From Rhodopseudomonas sp. (lineage in GTDB: Bacteria; Pseudomonadota; Alphaproteobacteria; Rhizobiales; Xanthobacteraceae): 43,877 nucleotides of DNA. The notes under the pieces were generated by a model. The model saw only the letters and a program-made list of their open reading frames with translations. It did not search any database and was not told where the DNA came from. The stretch is taken from positions 1 through 43,877 of the forward strand of contig WGNB01000016.1 of the NCBI GenBank assembly GCA_016124795.1. Reading direction: 5' to 3'. Both the position numbers and the translations under genes were made by a program. This document shows positions 26,200-35,903 of this stretch, in pieces; position 1 is the stretch's first letter; every line of letters begins with the position of its first letter.

Positions 26200-26685
26200 A
26201 TGCGCATAGCCCTTTACGAGCCCGATATCCCGCAAAATACCGGCACGATTCTCCGCACTTGCGCCTGCCTGGGATTGGAAGCCCATATTATCGAACCGGC
26301 CGGCTTCCCGGTCACCGACCGGGCCTTCCGCCGGGCCGGCATGGATTATCTCGACCGGGTCAACATCATCCGCCACGCCGATTTCGCCGAATTCGAGCGC
26401 TGGCGCCGCCAGGAGCGCCTCAGTCTGGTGCTGATGACCACGGCCGGCTCGCGGCCCTACCTCGAACACGCCTTTACCGGCGACCAGATCCTGCTGTTCG
26501 GCCGCGAAAGCGCCGGCGTCCCGCCCGCCGTCCATAAGGTGGCCGACCACCGGCTGGTAATCCCGGTCCGCGAGGGCTTCCGCTCGCTCAATATCGCGGT
26601 CTCGGTGGCCATGGTCGCCGGCGAGGCCCTGCGCCAGACTGGCGGTTTCACGCCGGCGATGGCATTCGCCGCCCCTACCGAATAA
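26200..26685 (+). CDS. trmL: tRNA (cytidine(34)-2'-O)-methyltransferase TrmL
   Basis: A 161-aa SPOUT-class methyltransferase that 2'-O-methylates the wobble base of tRNA-Leu. All three SPOUT motifs are visible: the N-terminal IALYEPDIPQNTGTILRTCA, the LLFGRESAGVPPAVH loop, and LVIPVREGFRSLNIAVSVAMVAGEALRQ, which forms the AdoMet knot. The length is standard. It is 12 bp from hemF and shares the divergent promoter region with petA. Confidence 0.93.
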   Translation: MRIALYEPDIPQNTGTILRTCACLGLEAHIIEPAGFPVTDRAFRRAGMDYLDRVNIIRHADFAEFERWRRQERLSLVLMTTAGSRPYLEHAFTGDQILLFGRESAGVPPAVHKVADHRLVIPVREGFRSLNIAVSVAMVAGEALRQTGGFTPAMAFAAPTE

Positions 26686-26697
26686 AGCGTGGCCCCC

Positions 26698-27612
26698 ATG
26701 AATATCGATATGAACACCGACACGAGCACCGACGACCTCGAAAGCCGCAAGGCCCGCGCCCGCGCCTGGTTCGAAACCTTGCGCGACGACGTCTGCGCCA
26801 GCTTCGAGGCGCTGGAAGACGCCCTGCCGGCTTCCGCGCCGCTGGCGGACCGGCCGGCCGGCCGCTTCGTGCGCACGCCCTGGCAGCGCAAGGACCATTC
26901 CGGCACCGAAGGCGGCGGCGGGGTCATGTCGCTGATGCGCGGCCGGGTTTTCGAGAAGGTCGGTGTCCACTGCTCGACCGTCCACGGCGAGTTCGCCCCT
27001 GAATTCCGCAAGGAAATTCCCGGCGCCGCCGACAATCCGAGCTTCTGGGCCTCGGGCATTTCGCTGATCGCGCATCTGCACAATCCGCATGTGCCGGCGG
27101 TCCATATGAACACCCGCTTCGTCGTCACCAGCAAGGCCTGGTTCGGCGGCGGCGCGGACCTCACGCCGGTGCTCGATCGCCGACGCACTCAGGACGACCC
27201 CGACAGCCTCGCCTTTCATGCCGCCATGCAAGCGCCGTGCGCGGCGCATCCGGCTGTCGCCGACTACGCCAAATTCAAAAAGTGGTGCGACGACTATTTC
27301 TATCTCAAGCACCGCAACGAGATGCGCGGCATAGGCGGCATCTTTTACGACTATCTCGAGACCGACTGGGAGGCGACCTTCGCTTTCACGCAAGCCGTCG
27401 GCCGCGCCTTCCGCGACATCTATCCGACGCTGGTGCGCAACAACTTCGCCACGCCCTGGAGCGAGGCCGAGCGCGACGAGCAACTGATCCGGCGCGGCCG
27501 CTATGTCGAGTTCAACCTGCTTTACGATCGCGGCACGATTTTCGGCCTGCGCACCGGCGGCAATGTCGACTCGATCCTGTCGTCGATGCCCCCCGTGGTG
27601 AAATGGCCGTAA
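26698..27612 (+). CDS. hemF: Oxygen-dependent coproporphyrinogen III oxidase
   Basis: A 304-aa enzyme of heme synthesis that decarboxylates two propionates of coproporphyrinogen III using O2. Family motifs: [68 protein letters not shown], and [20 protein letters not shown]. The ATG at 26698 is chosen; GTG at 26689 and ATG at 26710 are possible and no clear ribosome site decides. Heme supply suits the nearby bc1 genes. No FNR box was seen upstream. Confidence 0.95.
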   Translation: MNIDMNTDTSTDDLESRKARARAWFETLRDDVCASFEALEDALPASAPLADRPAGRFVRTPWQRKDHSGTEGGGGVMSLMRGRVFEKVGVHCSTVHGEFAPEFRKEIPGAADNPSFWASGISLIAHLHNPHVPAVHMNTRFVVTSKAWFGGGADLTPVLDRRRTQDDPDSLAFHAAMQAPCAAHPAVADYAKFKKWCDDYFYLKHRNEMRGIGGIFYDYLETDWEATFAFTQAVGRAFRDIYPTLVRNNFATPWSEAERDEQLIRRGRYVEFNLLYDRGTIFGLRTGGNVDSILSSMPPVVKWP

Positions 27613-27687
27613 TCCGGCCCGTCGTGATCTAAATGTCATCGACCGGGTCTAAGCTCGCGCATCTTCAACATGGATGCGGGAGCATTT

Positions 27688-27945
27688 ATGACCTTTGCAG
27701 CGGGCAATATCGTCGTTTTGAAATCCGGCGGGCCGGCCATGACCGTTATCTCGGCCGCCGGCGACGACGTTGAGTGCGTCTGGATCGGCGACCTCGGCGA
27801 ATTGTTCCGCCATGCCATTCCGGCGGTCGCGCTCGAAAGCGCCATCGACGAAGACGACATTGAAGACGAAGACGACGATTTCGAGGACGACGAGACCGCC
27901 GAAGACGACGAAGCGGACGAGAAAGACAAGGCCCTCGCCGACTGA
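27688..27945 (+). CDS. DUF2158 (YodC-like) small protein with an acidic tail
   Basis: An 85-aa protein. Residues 1-40 (FAAGNIVVLKSGGPAMTVIS, then VECVWIGDLGELF) match the DUF2158/YodC family, in which a GDxVxLKSGGPxMTV strand leads. The last about 30 residues are almost all Asp and Glu, interspersed with Lys. GGGAG 6 nt upstream supports the ATG at 27688. The function is unknown; it is 75 bp after hemF. Confidence 0.82.
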   Translation: MTFAAGNIVVLKSGGPAMTVISAAGDDVECVWIGDLGELFRHAIPAVALESAIDEDDIEDEDDDFEDDETAEDDEADEKDKALAD

Positions 27946-28000
27946 GTTGGACCGACGCAACGCCCCAGTCAGAGTGGCGGCCTAAAACCCGTGCCGCGAT

Positions 28001-29269
28001 TCAAAGTGCAGAGCCTATCGCCGCGGTATCGGCAATGCGCGCCAAGGCCTCGGTCTCGGCCGGAAAGCCTTGCGCGATCCAGGCCGATTCCGCCGCGCGC
28101 ATCGCGTCGCCAAGCGCGGGGCCTTTGGCGATACCGCGCTTGATGAAGTCGGCCGCCTTCAACGGAAAGGCCGGCGCGTTCCAGCGCTGCGCCAATGTCG
28201 CCAGCCCGTGCCAATCCTTGTCATGCGCGGTCTCCGACGACCGCGCCCAGCCGAGCAACGCGTGGTCGGTGAAAGCCTCGGGGCCGAGCCGATAGATCAA
28301 GGCCCGCCCGCCGGCCTCGCCGACCGCCGGCGAAATCCGCCGCCAGCCTTCCGCCATTGACGCAAGCCGCGCCAACTCATGCTTGGTCAGCCGCAAACGG
28401 ACGAACAACCGCTCGGCATCCTCGGGAACGGTCACCGCCAGCGCGCCAAGCCGACGCACCGGATCGGGATGAAATCCAACCGCCGCCTCGACCTTGGCCA
28501 TGTTTTCGAAGGCACCGAGATAATTGACGCCGCCGAGAATACGCATGCTGAGGCCGGCATCGCTCATCACGATCAGCGTCGGCAGCGCATGCGGTCCGAC
28601 CAGCAGCTTCATCGTCTCCATGCGCAGTCGTTCGCGTGATAATTGCGCCAACCCGTCACGACCGGCGATACAGGCCGCCAGCCCGTCGGCGTCGGGCGCG
28701 CCACCCGGACCGTAAGTGGCGTGGAACCGAAAGAACCTCAGAATGCGCAGGTAGTCTTCCGCGATCCGCTTGCCGGGATCGCCGATGAAGCGCACGCGCC
28801 GCGCCGCCAGATCGTCAAGCCCGCCGGTATAGTCATAAACCGTCCCGTCGCGCGTCACCGACAAGGCATTGATCGTGAAGTCGCGACGCTCGGCATCGGC
28901 CGGCCAGTCGCGGCCGAAAGCGACCTTGGCGTGACGGCCGTAGGTTTCGACGTCGCGACGCAACGTGGTCACTTCGAGCGGATGGCCATCGATCACGACC
29001 GTCACCGTGCCGTGCTCGATACCGGTCGGCACCGCCTTGAAGCCGGCGGCCTTGACCCGGCGCACGACCTCTTCCGGCACCGCCGTCGTGGCGACGTCGA
29101 TTTCATGCACCGGCATATCGATCAGCGCATTACGCACCGCACCACCGACGACACGCGCTTCCTCGCCATCGCGGTCAAGCACGTCGAGCAGGCGAACCAC
29201 GGCGCCGCCATTCAGCCAGGCGATCTTGCCGAGCGAGCGCGCGGTGGCGCCAAAGCCGCCGGCGGTCAT
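28001..29269 (-). CDS. cca: CCA tRNA nucleotidyltransferase
   Basis: A 422-aa poly(A) polymerase/CCA-adding family protein, which completes the tRNA 3' end. The nucleotidyltransferase motif is GGAVRNALIDMPVHEIDVAT; note EID where most family members have DxD (the first catalytic carboxylate is Glu). FGRDWPADAERRDFTINAL and the GDPGKRIAEDYLRILRFFRFHATYG motif follow. The C-terminal half is the helical tRNA-binding region typical of alphaproteobacterial forms. The ATG at 29269 overlaps the stop of the DUF6111 gene by 4 bp (ATGA). Confidence 0.93.
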   Translation of the reverse strand: MTAGGFGATARSLGKIAWLNGGAVVRLLDVLDRDGEEARVVGGAVRNALIDMPVHEIDVATTAVPEEVVRRVKAAGFKAVPTGIEHGTVTVVIDGHPLEVTTLRRDVETYGRHAKVAFGRDWPADAERRDFTINALSVTRDGTVYDYTGGLDDLAARRVRFIGDPGKRIAEDYLRILRFFRFHATYGPGGAPDADGLAACIAGRDGLAQLSRERLRMETMKLLVGPHALPTLIVMSDAGLSMRILGGVNYLGAFENMAKVEAAVGFHPDPVRRLGALAVTVPEDAERLFVRLRLTKHELARLASMAEGWRRISPAVGEAGGRALIYRLGPEAFTDHALLGWARSSETAHDKDWHGLATLAQRWNAPAFPLKAADFIKRGIAKGPALGDAMRAAESAWIAQGFPAETEALARIADTAAIGSAL

Positions 29270-29550
29270 TGCGTTTTCCCCGGCTCGTCGATCGTGCGCC
29301 CCGGCACGAATTTGCCGTTCTCCATATGCGCCGGCACGTAACGCGCACCCGGTTTGGCGCCAGTGTAGTTGGCAAAGTAAATGAAGCTGCCGAGCACCAG
29401 CGCCAGCGCGACAATCGCAAGCCAGACCAGACGCGACACCGGCCAGGATTCGACATCCATCACGCCGGCCTTGGTCGCCCACAGAAACACCGCGTAAAGC
29501 ACAAACGGCAGGGCGAACAACAACAGCTCGGTCAGGACCGGACGGATCAT
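29266..29550 (-). CDS. DUF6111-type small membrane protein
   Basis: A 94-aa protein with two membrane segments (VLTELLLFALPFVLYAVFLW and RLVWLAIVALALVLGSFIYF) and a polar C-terminal tail containing RYVPAHMENGKFVPG. This is the DUF6111 pattern found in alphaproteobacteria next to cca. It overlaps the Nudix gene by 4 bp (ATGA) upstream and cca downstream by 4 bp, so four genes are translationally coupled. The function is unknown. Confidence 0.8.
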   Translation of the reverse strand: MIRPVLTELLLFALPFVLYAVFLWATKAGVMDVESWPVSRLVWLAIVALALVLGSFIYFANYTGAKPGARYVPAHMENGKFVPGRTIDEPGKTQ

Positions 29551-30206
29551 CGATAGATCCTGTCGTGCAGATTGCGCAGGATGCCCGCGGTCACGCCCCA
29601 GATATAACGCTCGCCGAAACTGATCGCGTAAAAATGCCGGGTCAGGCCGTTCCAGTCGCGCGAATGCCGTTTCACGTTGGCCTGATCCATCAGGAAGGCC
29701 AACGGCACCTCGAAGACGTTATCGACCTCGCCGGCATTGAGCGTCAGGGCAAAGCCCGGCGTCACCCGCGCGATCACCGGCACGATCCGGTAGCCGAGCG
29801 TTGTCATGTAAACGTCAAGATAGCCGAGCGGCTCGACATGATCGCGCGCCAGACCGATTTCCTCCTCGGCTTCGCGCAAGGCAGCCGCCAACGGATCGCT
29901 ATCGGTCTTGTCGATCTTGCCGCCGGCGAATGAAATCTGGCCGGGATGATCGGGCAGATGCTGGGCGCGCTGCGTCAGCAGAATGGTCGGTTCGGCATGA
30001 TCGACAACCGGCACCAGAACGGCGGCCGGCCGGATCGGCCGCACCTCGGAAATCTTCTGCATCACCGGATCGGCGTCGTGATCGCCGCGTTGCGGTGTCA
30101 CATTCGGATCGTCGACGCCGGCCGGCACCTGCAAGGTCAGGCGCGATCGCGCCCGGGTGTAGAACTCATCGGCCGTCAGGCCTGCCGCCGTATCCGCTCC
30201 CGGCAT
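29547..30206 (-). CDS. Nudix hydrolase, CoA pyrophosphatase-like
   Basis: A 219-aa Nudix protein. The Nudix box GGKIDKTDSDPLAAALREAE and following EEIG carry the REx2EE catalytic segment; it is preceded by ILLTQRAQHLPDHPGQISFAGG, a region characteristic of CoA diphosphatases. A role in CoA turnover is inferred from this. The start at 30206 shares one base with the upstream stop (TAATG). The frame is open to 30353, but the ATG at 30206 gives a clean family start. Confidence 0.88.
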   Translation of the reverse strand: MPGADTAAGLTADEFYTRARSRLTLQVPAGVDDPNVTPQRGDHDADPVMQKISEVRPIRPAAVLVPVVDHAEPTILLTQRAQHLPDHPGQISFAGGKIDKTDSDPLAAALREAEEEIGLARDHVEPLGYLDVYMTTLGYRIVPVIARVTPGFALTLNAGEVDNVFEVPLAFLMDQANVKRHSRDWNGLTRHFYAISFGERYIWGVTAGILRNLHDRIYR

Positions 30207-30820
30207 TAAACGAACTCCCGTAGCGTGCTGGCCTCGGCCATCGCGTAAAACTCGCCCGCCGAGACCACCCCGAACAGAGCCTTGCCGTCGATCTCGCGCT
30301 CCTCGCCGAGATTGACCAGATCGTAAAACAGCGCCCGCGTCACTTTGGCCCACAGGCCATCCCTGACATGCAGATAGGGCTTCAAGCCACCGTTCGCCGC
30401 ATCCTCGTCGAATCGCAATGCGTGACCGGGCCCCGCGCTAATCCATTCATCGACATTGCTGCGAAACCGCAAGACCGAACCGCGTTCGTCATCGCCGACC
30501 GACAATTCGACGGCCAGAAAAGGCGCGTCATCGACGGCGATGCCAACCTTTTCCACCGGCGTCACCAAAAAATAACGGTCGCCCTCGCGCTTGAGTACGG
30601 AGGCTAACAGTTTGACGAGCGCCTGACGGCCAATCGGGGTCTTTTGATAAAACCAGGTGCCGTCGGCGGCGATCCGCATGTCGATATCGCCGCAAAACGG
30701 CGGATTCCACAGATGGACCGGGGGCAGCCCTTTACCGCTCCCGCGCGACAGCATGGCGGCTATACCGTCCAGCCCACCCTGACCCACCGCGTTACCGACA
30801 ACCTGCCCTGCCTTCGCCAT
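30206..30820 (-). CDS. DUF1285 family protein
   Basis: A 204-aa soluble protein of DUF1285. It shows LPPVHLWNPPFCGDIDMRIAADGTWFYQKTPIGR, the family hallmark, then VKLLASVLKREGDRYFLVTPVEK and VGIAVDDAPFLAVEL. The function is unknown. It heads the operon DUF1285-Nudix-DUF6111-cca on the minus strand. This order is common in alphaproteobacteria and may link nucleotide and tRNA metabolism. Its promoter lies in the 213-bp divergent gap with the MoxR gene. Confidence 0.85.
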   Translation of the reverse strand: MAKAGQVVGNAVGQGGLDGIAAMLSRGSGKGLPPVHLWNPPFCGDIDMRIAADGTWFYQKTPIGRQALVKLLASVLKREGDRYFLVTPVEKVGIAVDDAPFLAVELSVGDDERGSVLRFRSNVDEWISAGPGHALRFDEDAANGGLKPYLHVRDGLWAKVTRALFYDLVNLGEEREIDGKALFGVVSAGEFYAMAEASTLREFV

Positions 30821-31033
30821 TGTTTCCTTACGATAATCAGATGCTTCTGAACTGTTCGCAACTTTGTGACCGACCGGACCCCTGGATAAAGATAGCGTAA
30901 GCTGACGCTGAATAATGCGGCAGATTCGGCGTTACGCCTTGCAGGGAAAATCACCCTTGGTGCGTTTGTTGCATAGCATCGAAGCACGGCAAAACGCGCG
31001 AAAGAGCGCGGTCAGATAAGGGAACTTGGCACC

Positions 31034-32044
31034 ATGGCGTCGGCAAGCGGCGAAAGCCTTGAAAAGCTCGAAGATATGATCGTGCGGGCGGCGGAATCGA
31101 CCGCGACCCATATCCGCGCCGCCAAGGAAGCCATCGGCACCGTCATCTTCGGTCAGGACACTGTGGTCGAACGCGCTTTGATCACGGTTCTGTCCGGCGG
31201 TCACGCTTTGCTGGTCGGCGTGCCCGGTCTGGCCAAAACCAAACTGGTCGAGACGATGGGCACCGCGCTCGGCATGGACGCGCGCCGCGTTCAGTTCACG
31301 CCCGACCTGATGCCGTCCGACATTCTCGGGTCCGAAGTCCTGGAAGAAGGCGCCGCCGGCAAACGCAGCTTCCGTTTCATTCCGGGACCTGTCTTCGCGC
31401 AATTGCTGATGGCCGACGAAATCAACCGCGCCTCGCCTCGCACCCAGTCGGCGCTGTTGCAGGCGATGCAGGAACAGCATGTCACGGTCGCCGGTGTACG
31501 CCACGACCTGCCGAAGCCGTTTCATGTTCTGGCGACGCAAAACCCGCTCGAGCAGGAAGGCACTTATCCGCTGCCCGAAGCGCAGCTCGACCGCTTCCTG
31601 ATGGAAATCGACGTCGATTATCCGGACCTGGACGCCGAGCGTAAAATCCTGTTCGACACCACCGGCGCCGACGAAGGCCGCGCCAAGGCCGCCATGACCT
31701 CGGACGACCTGATCGCGGCGCAGCGGCTGGTCCGCCGTCTGCCGGTCGGCGAATCGGTGGTCGAAGCGATCCTGCAACTGGTGCGCTCGGCCCGCCCCGG
31801 CCCGGAAGCCGGCGATCTCGGCCGGCTAATCAACTGGGGTCCGGGCCCGCGCGCCAGCCAGTCGCTGATGCTGGCGGTGCGCGCCCGCGCGCTGCTCGAC
31901 AACCGCTTCGCGCCATCGGTCGATGACGTGCTCGAACTGGCCGAGCCCGTGCTCAAACACCGCATGGCCCTGACCTTCGCCGCCCGTGCCGAAGGCGAAA
32001 CCATCCAGAACGTCATCGCGCGGCTTAAAGCCCGCATCGGATAA
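31034..32044 (+). CDS. MoxR-family AAA+ ATPase
   Basis: A 336-aa AAA+ chaperone-like ATPase. Walker A GVPGLAKT is at residues 62-69 and Walker B LMADEINRAS has D128/E129. The insert with PLPEAQLDRFLMEI and the arginine finger region follow, as in MoxR. MoxR proteins act with DUF58/VWA partners in metallocluster or complex assembly. The DUF58 gene follows after 1 bp, and DUF4159 and a VWA-like gene follow, so it heads a Bat-like operon. The length is standard. Confidence 0.93.
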   Translation: MASASGESLEKLEDMIVRAAESTATHIRAAKEAIGTVIFGQDTVVERALITVLSGGHALLVGVPGLAKTKLVETMGTALGMDARRVQFTPDLMPSDILGSEVLEEGAAGKRSFRFIPGPVFAQLLMADEINRASPRTQSALLQAMQEQHVTVAGVRHDLPKPFHVLATQNPLEQEGTYPLPEAQLDRFLMEIDVDYPDLDAERKILFDTTGADEGRAKAAMTSDDLIAAQRLVRRLPVGESVVEAILQLVRSARPGPEAGDLGRLINWGPGPRASQSLMLAVRARALLDNRFAPSVDDVLELAEPVLKHRMALTFAARAEGETIQNVIARLKARIG

Positions 32045-32045
32045 C

Positions 32046-33014
32046 ATGTCGAATACTCCGGTCGAGCCGAGAAAGCCCACCGCCCAGGACGAACGGCCGG
32101 TCACCGCCGCTGCCGGCATGAGCAGCAAGCTGGCGGCGCGCATTCCTCGCCTGATCCTGGAAGCGCGCCGGGTCGCCTCGACCGTCATTCATGGCTTGCA
32201 TGGCCGCCGTCGCGCCGGCACCGGCGAGAACTTCTGGCAATACCGTCACTTCATGTCGGGCGAGCCGGCGCAGAACATCGACTGGCGGCGTTCGGCGCGC
32301 GACGATCATCTCTATGTGCGCGAGCGCGAATGGGAAGCGTCCCATACCATCTGGATGTGGGCCGACCGTTCCGCCTCGATGGAATTCAATTCGCACCTGA
32401 CCGAGTGGAGCAAGCTCGACCGCGCGCTGGTCGTATCCTTTGCACTCGCCGAAGTGCTGGTGCAGGGCGGCGAGCGCGTCGGCATTCCGGAATTGATGCG
32501 GCCGACCGCGAACCGCAACGTCATCGAGACCATGGCGCAGCGCATCATCCATGACCGCGCCGAACGCCCGAGCCTGCCGCCCAACTTTGCGCCGGCGGCG
32601 TTTTCCGAAGTACTGCTGCTGTCGGATTTCTGGAGTCCGATCGCCGACTATCGGCGCACCATCGGGCAGCTTGCCGCCAATGGCGCGCGCGGCCATGTCG
32701 TGCAGGTCGTCGATCCGGCCGAAGAGTCGTTTCCCTATGCCGGCCGCGTCGAGTTCATTGAATCCGAGGGCTTGGGCAGCGTCACCGCCGGCCGCGCCGA
32801 AACCTGGCGCGCCGATTACGAAAAACTGCTGGCCAGTCATCGCGCCGCGCTGCGTGCGGCGACCGAGCGGTTCGGCTGGACCTTCACGGTCCATCGCACC
32901 GACCGCGGCCCGACCGAACTTCTGTTCGCACTGCATGCCCGGATGGGCGCCAATTCAATCGCGACCGTGGCCAATAACCGGCACGCGCCGGCGCAAAGCG
33001 GAGGCGTCGCCTGA
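32046..33014 (+). CDS. DUF58 domain protein
   Basis: A 322-aa soluble protein. The DUF58 signature FWQYRHFMSGEPAQNIDWRR followed by SARDDHLYVREREWE is present, then IWMWADRSASMEFNS, a VWA-like DxSxS metal site. This family is MoxR's usual partner. The ATG at 32046 gives the better start; the frame is open from 31986 in overlap with MoxR. The stop overlaps the next start by one base (TGATG). Confidence 0.9.
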   Translation: MSNTPVEPRKPTAQDERPVTAAAGMSSKLAARIPRLILEARRVASTVIHGLHGRRRAGTGENFWQYRHFMSGEPAQNIDWRRSARDDHLYVREREWEASHTIWMWADRSASMEFNSHLTEWSKLDRALVVSFALAEVLVQGGERVGIPELMRPTANRNVIETMAQRIIHDRAERPSLPPNFAPAAFSEVLLLSDFWSPIADYRRTIGQLAANGARGHVVQVVDPAEESFPYAGRVEFIESEGLGSVTAGRAETWRADYEKLLASHRAALRAATERFGWTFTVHRTDRGPTELLFALHARMGANSIATVANNRHAPAQSGGVA

Positions 33015-35899
33015 TGGGCGCCCTGTTCGGTTCTTTCTCGCTCGGCTTCGCGCAACCGTTGGCGCTGCTGGGTCTGCTGAGTCTGCCGCTGCTGTGGTGG
33101 CTGTTGCGGCTGGTGCCGCCGCGCCCGCGCCAGATCAGCTTTCCGCCGACGCGGCTGCTGTTCGAAATCGCACCCAAGGAAGAAACGCCTGCGCGCACGC
33201 CGTGGTGGTTGACGCTGCTGCGGCTGTTGCTCGCCGCGCTCGTCATCATTGCCGCCGCCGGCCCGCAGTGGAATCCGCCGGTCGCCAGTGCCGACAAGGC
33301 CGCGCCTTTGCTGATGCTGATCGACGACGGTTGGGCCGCCGCCTCGACCTGGGATACACGACTGCGCACCGCCGATGAATTGCTGGCCCGCGCCGAAGCC
33401 GATCATCGCGGTGTCGCCGTCCTGCCGCTCTCGGAAACCACCCGCGATATTTCACTCGGCGTCGCCGGTGCCGCCCGCGTCCAGATCAAACAACTCAAGC
33501 CCAAGCCGCATGCGGTCGACCGCATCGAGGCGCTGCCATTGATCGACCGCTTCATGAAAAACACGCCCGATGCCGAAACGGTCTGGCTGACCGACGGCGT
33601 CGATCTCGGCAAGGGCGCCGGCTTTGTCGACGGCTTGAAGAGCCTGATCGGCACCCGGCCGATCACCATCATATCCGGCGGCGTTCCAATATCCCACGCG
33701 CTGGCGGGCGCCGACAACGCCGCCGGCGCACTGACCGTCAAGGTTTTGCGCGCGCAAACCGGCATCGCCGAAAATGGCATCGTCAACGCCATCGATCTCA
33801 AGGGACTGCCGCTGGGCGAAGCCCCCTTCGCGTTCAAGTCCGGCGACCGCGAAGCCGACGCCGTAATCGATCTGCCGGTCGAGATCCGCAACGACGTCGC
33901 GCGGCTGGAAATCGTCGGCGAGCGCTCGGCCGGCGCGGTGCAGTTGCTCGACAAGCGCTGGCGGCGGCGCACCGTCGGCATCGTATCGGGATCGGACGCC
34001 GACCGATCGCAGCCCTTGCTGGGCGCCAGCTATTATCTGACCCGGGCGCTCAATCCGTTTGCCGATGTCAGGCCCGCCGAAGCGGTCGCACCGGCAATCG
34101 CGATCGGTCATTTCCTCGACCAGCACCTGCCGATGCTGATCCTCGCCGATGTCGGCAATGTTGCCGAAGCACGCGCCCGGCTCGACGCCTGGATCGACAA
34201 TGGCGGCGTGCTGGTGCGCTTTGCCGGACCGCATCTGGCCGCCGGCAGCGACGATCTCGAACCGGTGAAACTGCGCCGTGGTGGCCGCATCCTCGGCGGC
34301 AGCATGTCATGGGAAAAACCGCAGCAACTGGCCGCCTTCTCGCGCAGCGGCCCCTTCAACGGCATGGCGGTGCCGAACGATGTGACCGTGACCCGTCAGG
34401 TTTTGGCTGAGCCCGACTCGCAACTGTCGGACCGGACCTGGGCAACTCTGGCGGACGGCACACCGCTGGTAACAGCGCAACGGCGCGGCAAGGGACTGGT
34501 CGTGCTGTTCCATGTCACCGCCGACACCCGCTGGTCCGATCTGCCGCTGGCCGGCACTTTCGTCGACATGCTCCGCCGCATCGTCGCCCTGGCGGGCGCG
34601 ACCGCCACGGCCGATAACGACAGCGGCACGACGACAAAAGCCGCCAGCACCGGCAGCGCCAGCGCCGCGGTGCCGGCAACCCGCGTGCTCGACGGCTTCG
34701 GTGCTTTCACCGCGCCAACCGCGACGGCGCGGCCGATCCCCGCGAACTTTGCCGGCCGCGCCAATGGCGACCATCCGCCCGGCTTCTATGGACCGCCGGA
34801 AGGTCTTGTCGCCGTCAATACCTTAAAGCCCGACGACCGGCCGACCCCACTCAACATTGCGCCGCTTAACGCCCGGCTCGACGTCTACCGTCATGGCGAA
34901 CCGCTCGATCTGCGCGGTCCGATCTTCGTGGCAGCCTTGGTCCTGCTCCTGCTCGACGCGCTGGTGGTGTTCTGGCTCTGCGGCGGACTGATGGCGCTGC
35001 GCCATCGCAAGCGCGGTGCGCCGACCGCGGCGGCGCTGATCGCCTTCGCGTTGCTCGCCGGTGTCGCCTTGCCGCCGCCGGCTCAGGCGCAAACGCCAGC
35101 TCCGGCAACGTCGCCGCTGCCGCCCTTGTCCGCGGCGCAAACCGACTTCGCCATCATGGCGACGCGCCAGACCCATCTCGCCTATATCGTCACCGGCGAT
35201 CCCGCCGTCGATGAAATCAGCAAGGCCGGTCTGCAAGGACTGACCCTGTTTCTGGCGCAGCGCACCGCGCTCGAACCGGGCGAACCGGTCGGCCTCGATC
35301 CGGCGCGCGACGAACTGTCGTTCTTTCCGTTGATCTATTGGCCGATCTCGACGACCGCGCCGAAGCCGGCGCGGGCCACGCTCGACCGCATCGACACTTA
35401 CATGAAGCGCGGCGGCACCGTGCTGTTCGATACCCGTGACGCGATCGATGCGCCGATCGGCCCCAACGGCGCCACGCAAGGTCCCGGCATGGTCGCACTG
35501 CGCGCGATCCTGTCGTCGCTCGACGTGCCGGAACTGGAACCCTTGCCGCGCGATCATGTGCTCAACAAAACCTTCTTCCTGCTGCGCGACTTCCCCGGCC
35601 GCTTCACCAACGGTCAGCTATGGGTCGAAGCCTTGCCGGCGGAGAACGACGACGACCCGAACCGTCCGGCGCGCGCCGGCGACGGCGTGTCCTCGATCAT
35701 GATCACGTCGAACGATTTCGCCGGCGCCTGGGCAATGCGGCCGGACGGCCAGGCGATGTTGCCTCTGGTGCCCGGCGAACCGCGCCAGCGCGAATATGCC
35801 TTCCGCGCCGGCGTCAACATCGTGATGTACGCACTGACCGGCAACTACAAAGCCGACCAGGTCCATATCCCGGCGCTGCTCGAACGGTTGGGACAATGA
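33014..35899 (+). CDS. Large membrane protein with BatA and DUF4159 domains
   Basis: A 961-aa inner-membrane protein. The N terminus carries the BatA-type helix pair (PLALLGLLSLPLLWWLLRLV and LLRLLLAALVIIAAAGPQW), followed by a VWA-like region. The middle (about residues 340-540) resembles a type 1 glutamine-amidotransferase-like fold. Two helices at about 635-690 flank a loop. The C-terminal DUF4159 domain is marked by FAIMATRQTHLAYIVTGD and RIDTYMKRGGTVLFDTRDA. The Ala/Thr/Ser-rich stretch near residues 540-560 looks like a linker. Overlap with DUF58 and a 4-bp gap to the next gene indicate one operon. Confidence 0.88.
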   Translation: MGALFGSFSLGFAQPLALLGLLSLPLLWWLLRLVPPRPRQISFPPTRLLFEIAPKEETPARTPWWLTLLRLLLAALVIIAAAGPQWNPPVASADKAAPLLMLIDDGWAAASTWDTRLRTADELLARAEADHRGVAVLPLSETTRDISLGVAGAARVQIKQLKPKPHAVDRIEALPLIDRFMKNTPDAETVWLTDGVDLGKGAGFVDGLKSLIGTRPITIISGGVPISHALAGADNAAGALTVKVLRAQTGIAENGIVNAIDLKGLPLGEAPFAFKSGDREADAVIDLPVEIRNDVARLEIVGERSAGAVQLLDKRWRRRTVGIVSGSDADRSQPLLGASYYLTRALNPFADVRPAEAVAPAIAIGHFLDQHLPMLILADVGNVAEARARLDAWIDNGGVLVRFAGPHLAAGSDDLEPVKLRRGGRILGGSMSWEKPQQLAAFSRSGPFNGMAVPNDVTVTRQVLAEPDSQLSDRTWATLADGTPLVTAQRRGKGLVVLFHVTADTRWSDLPLAGTFVDMLRRIVALAGATATADNDSGTTTKAASTGSASAAVPATRVLDGFGAFTAPTATARPIPANFAGRANGDHPPGFYGPPEGLVAVNTLKPDDRPTPLNIAPLNARLDVYRHGEPLDLRGPIFVAALVLLLLDALVVFWLCGGLMALRHRKRGAPTAAALIAFALLAGVALPPPAQAQTPAPATSPLPPLSAAQTDFAIMATRQTHLAYIVTGDPAVDEISKAGLQGLTLFLAQRTALEPGEPVGLDPARDELSFFPLIYWPISTTAPKPARATLDRIDTYMKRGGTVLFDTRDAIDAPIGPNGATQGPGMVALRAILSSLDVPELEPLPRDHVLNKTFFLLRDFPGRFTNGQLWVEALPAENDDDPNRPARAGDGVSSIMITSNDFAGAWAMRPDGQAMLPLVPGEPRQREYAFRAGVNIVMYALTGNYKADQVHIPALLERLGQ

Positions 35900-35903
35900 C
35901 CCC

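Noticed and set aside
26065-27639. 524-codon minus-strand frame opposite trmL and hemF
   Set aside because: Antisense shadow; both plus-strand genes have complete family motifs.
30894-30909. AGCGT/ACGCT inverted repeat in the DUF1285/moxR gap
   Set aside because: Five-base arms are expected by chance in a 213-bp region.
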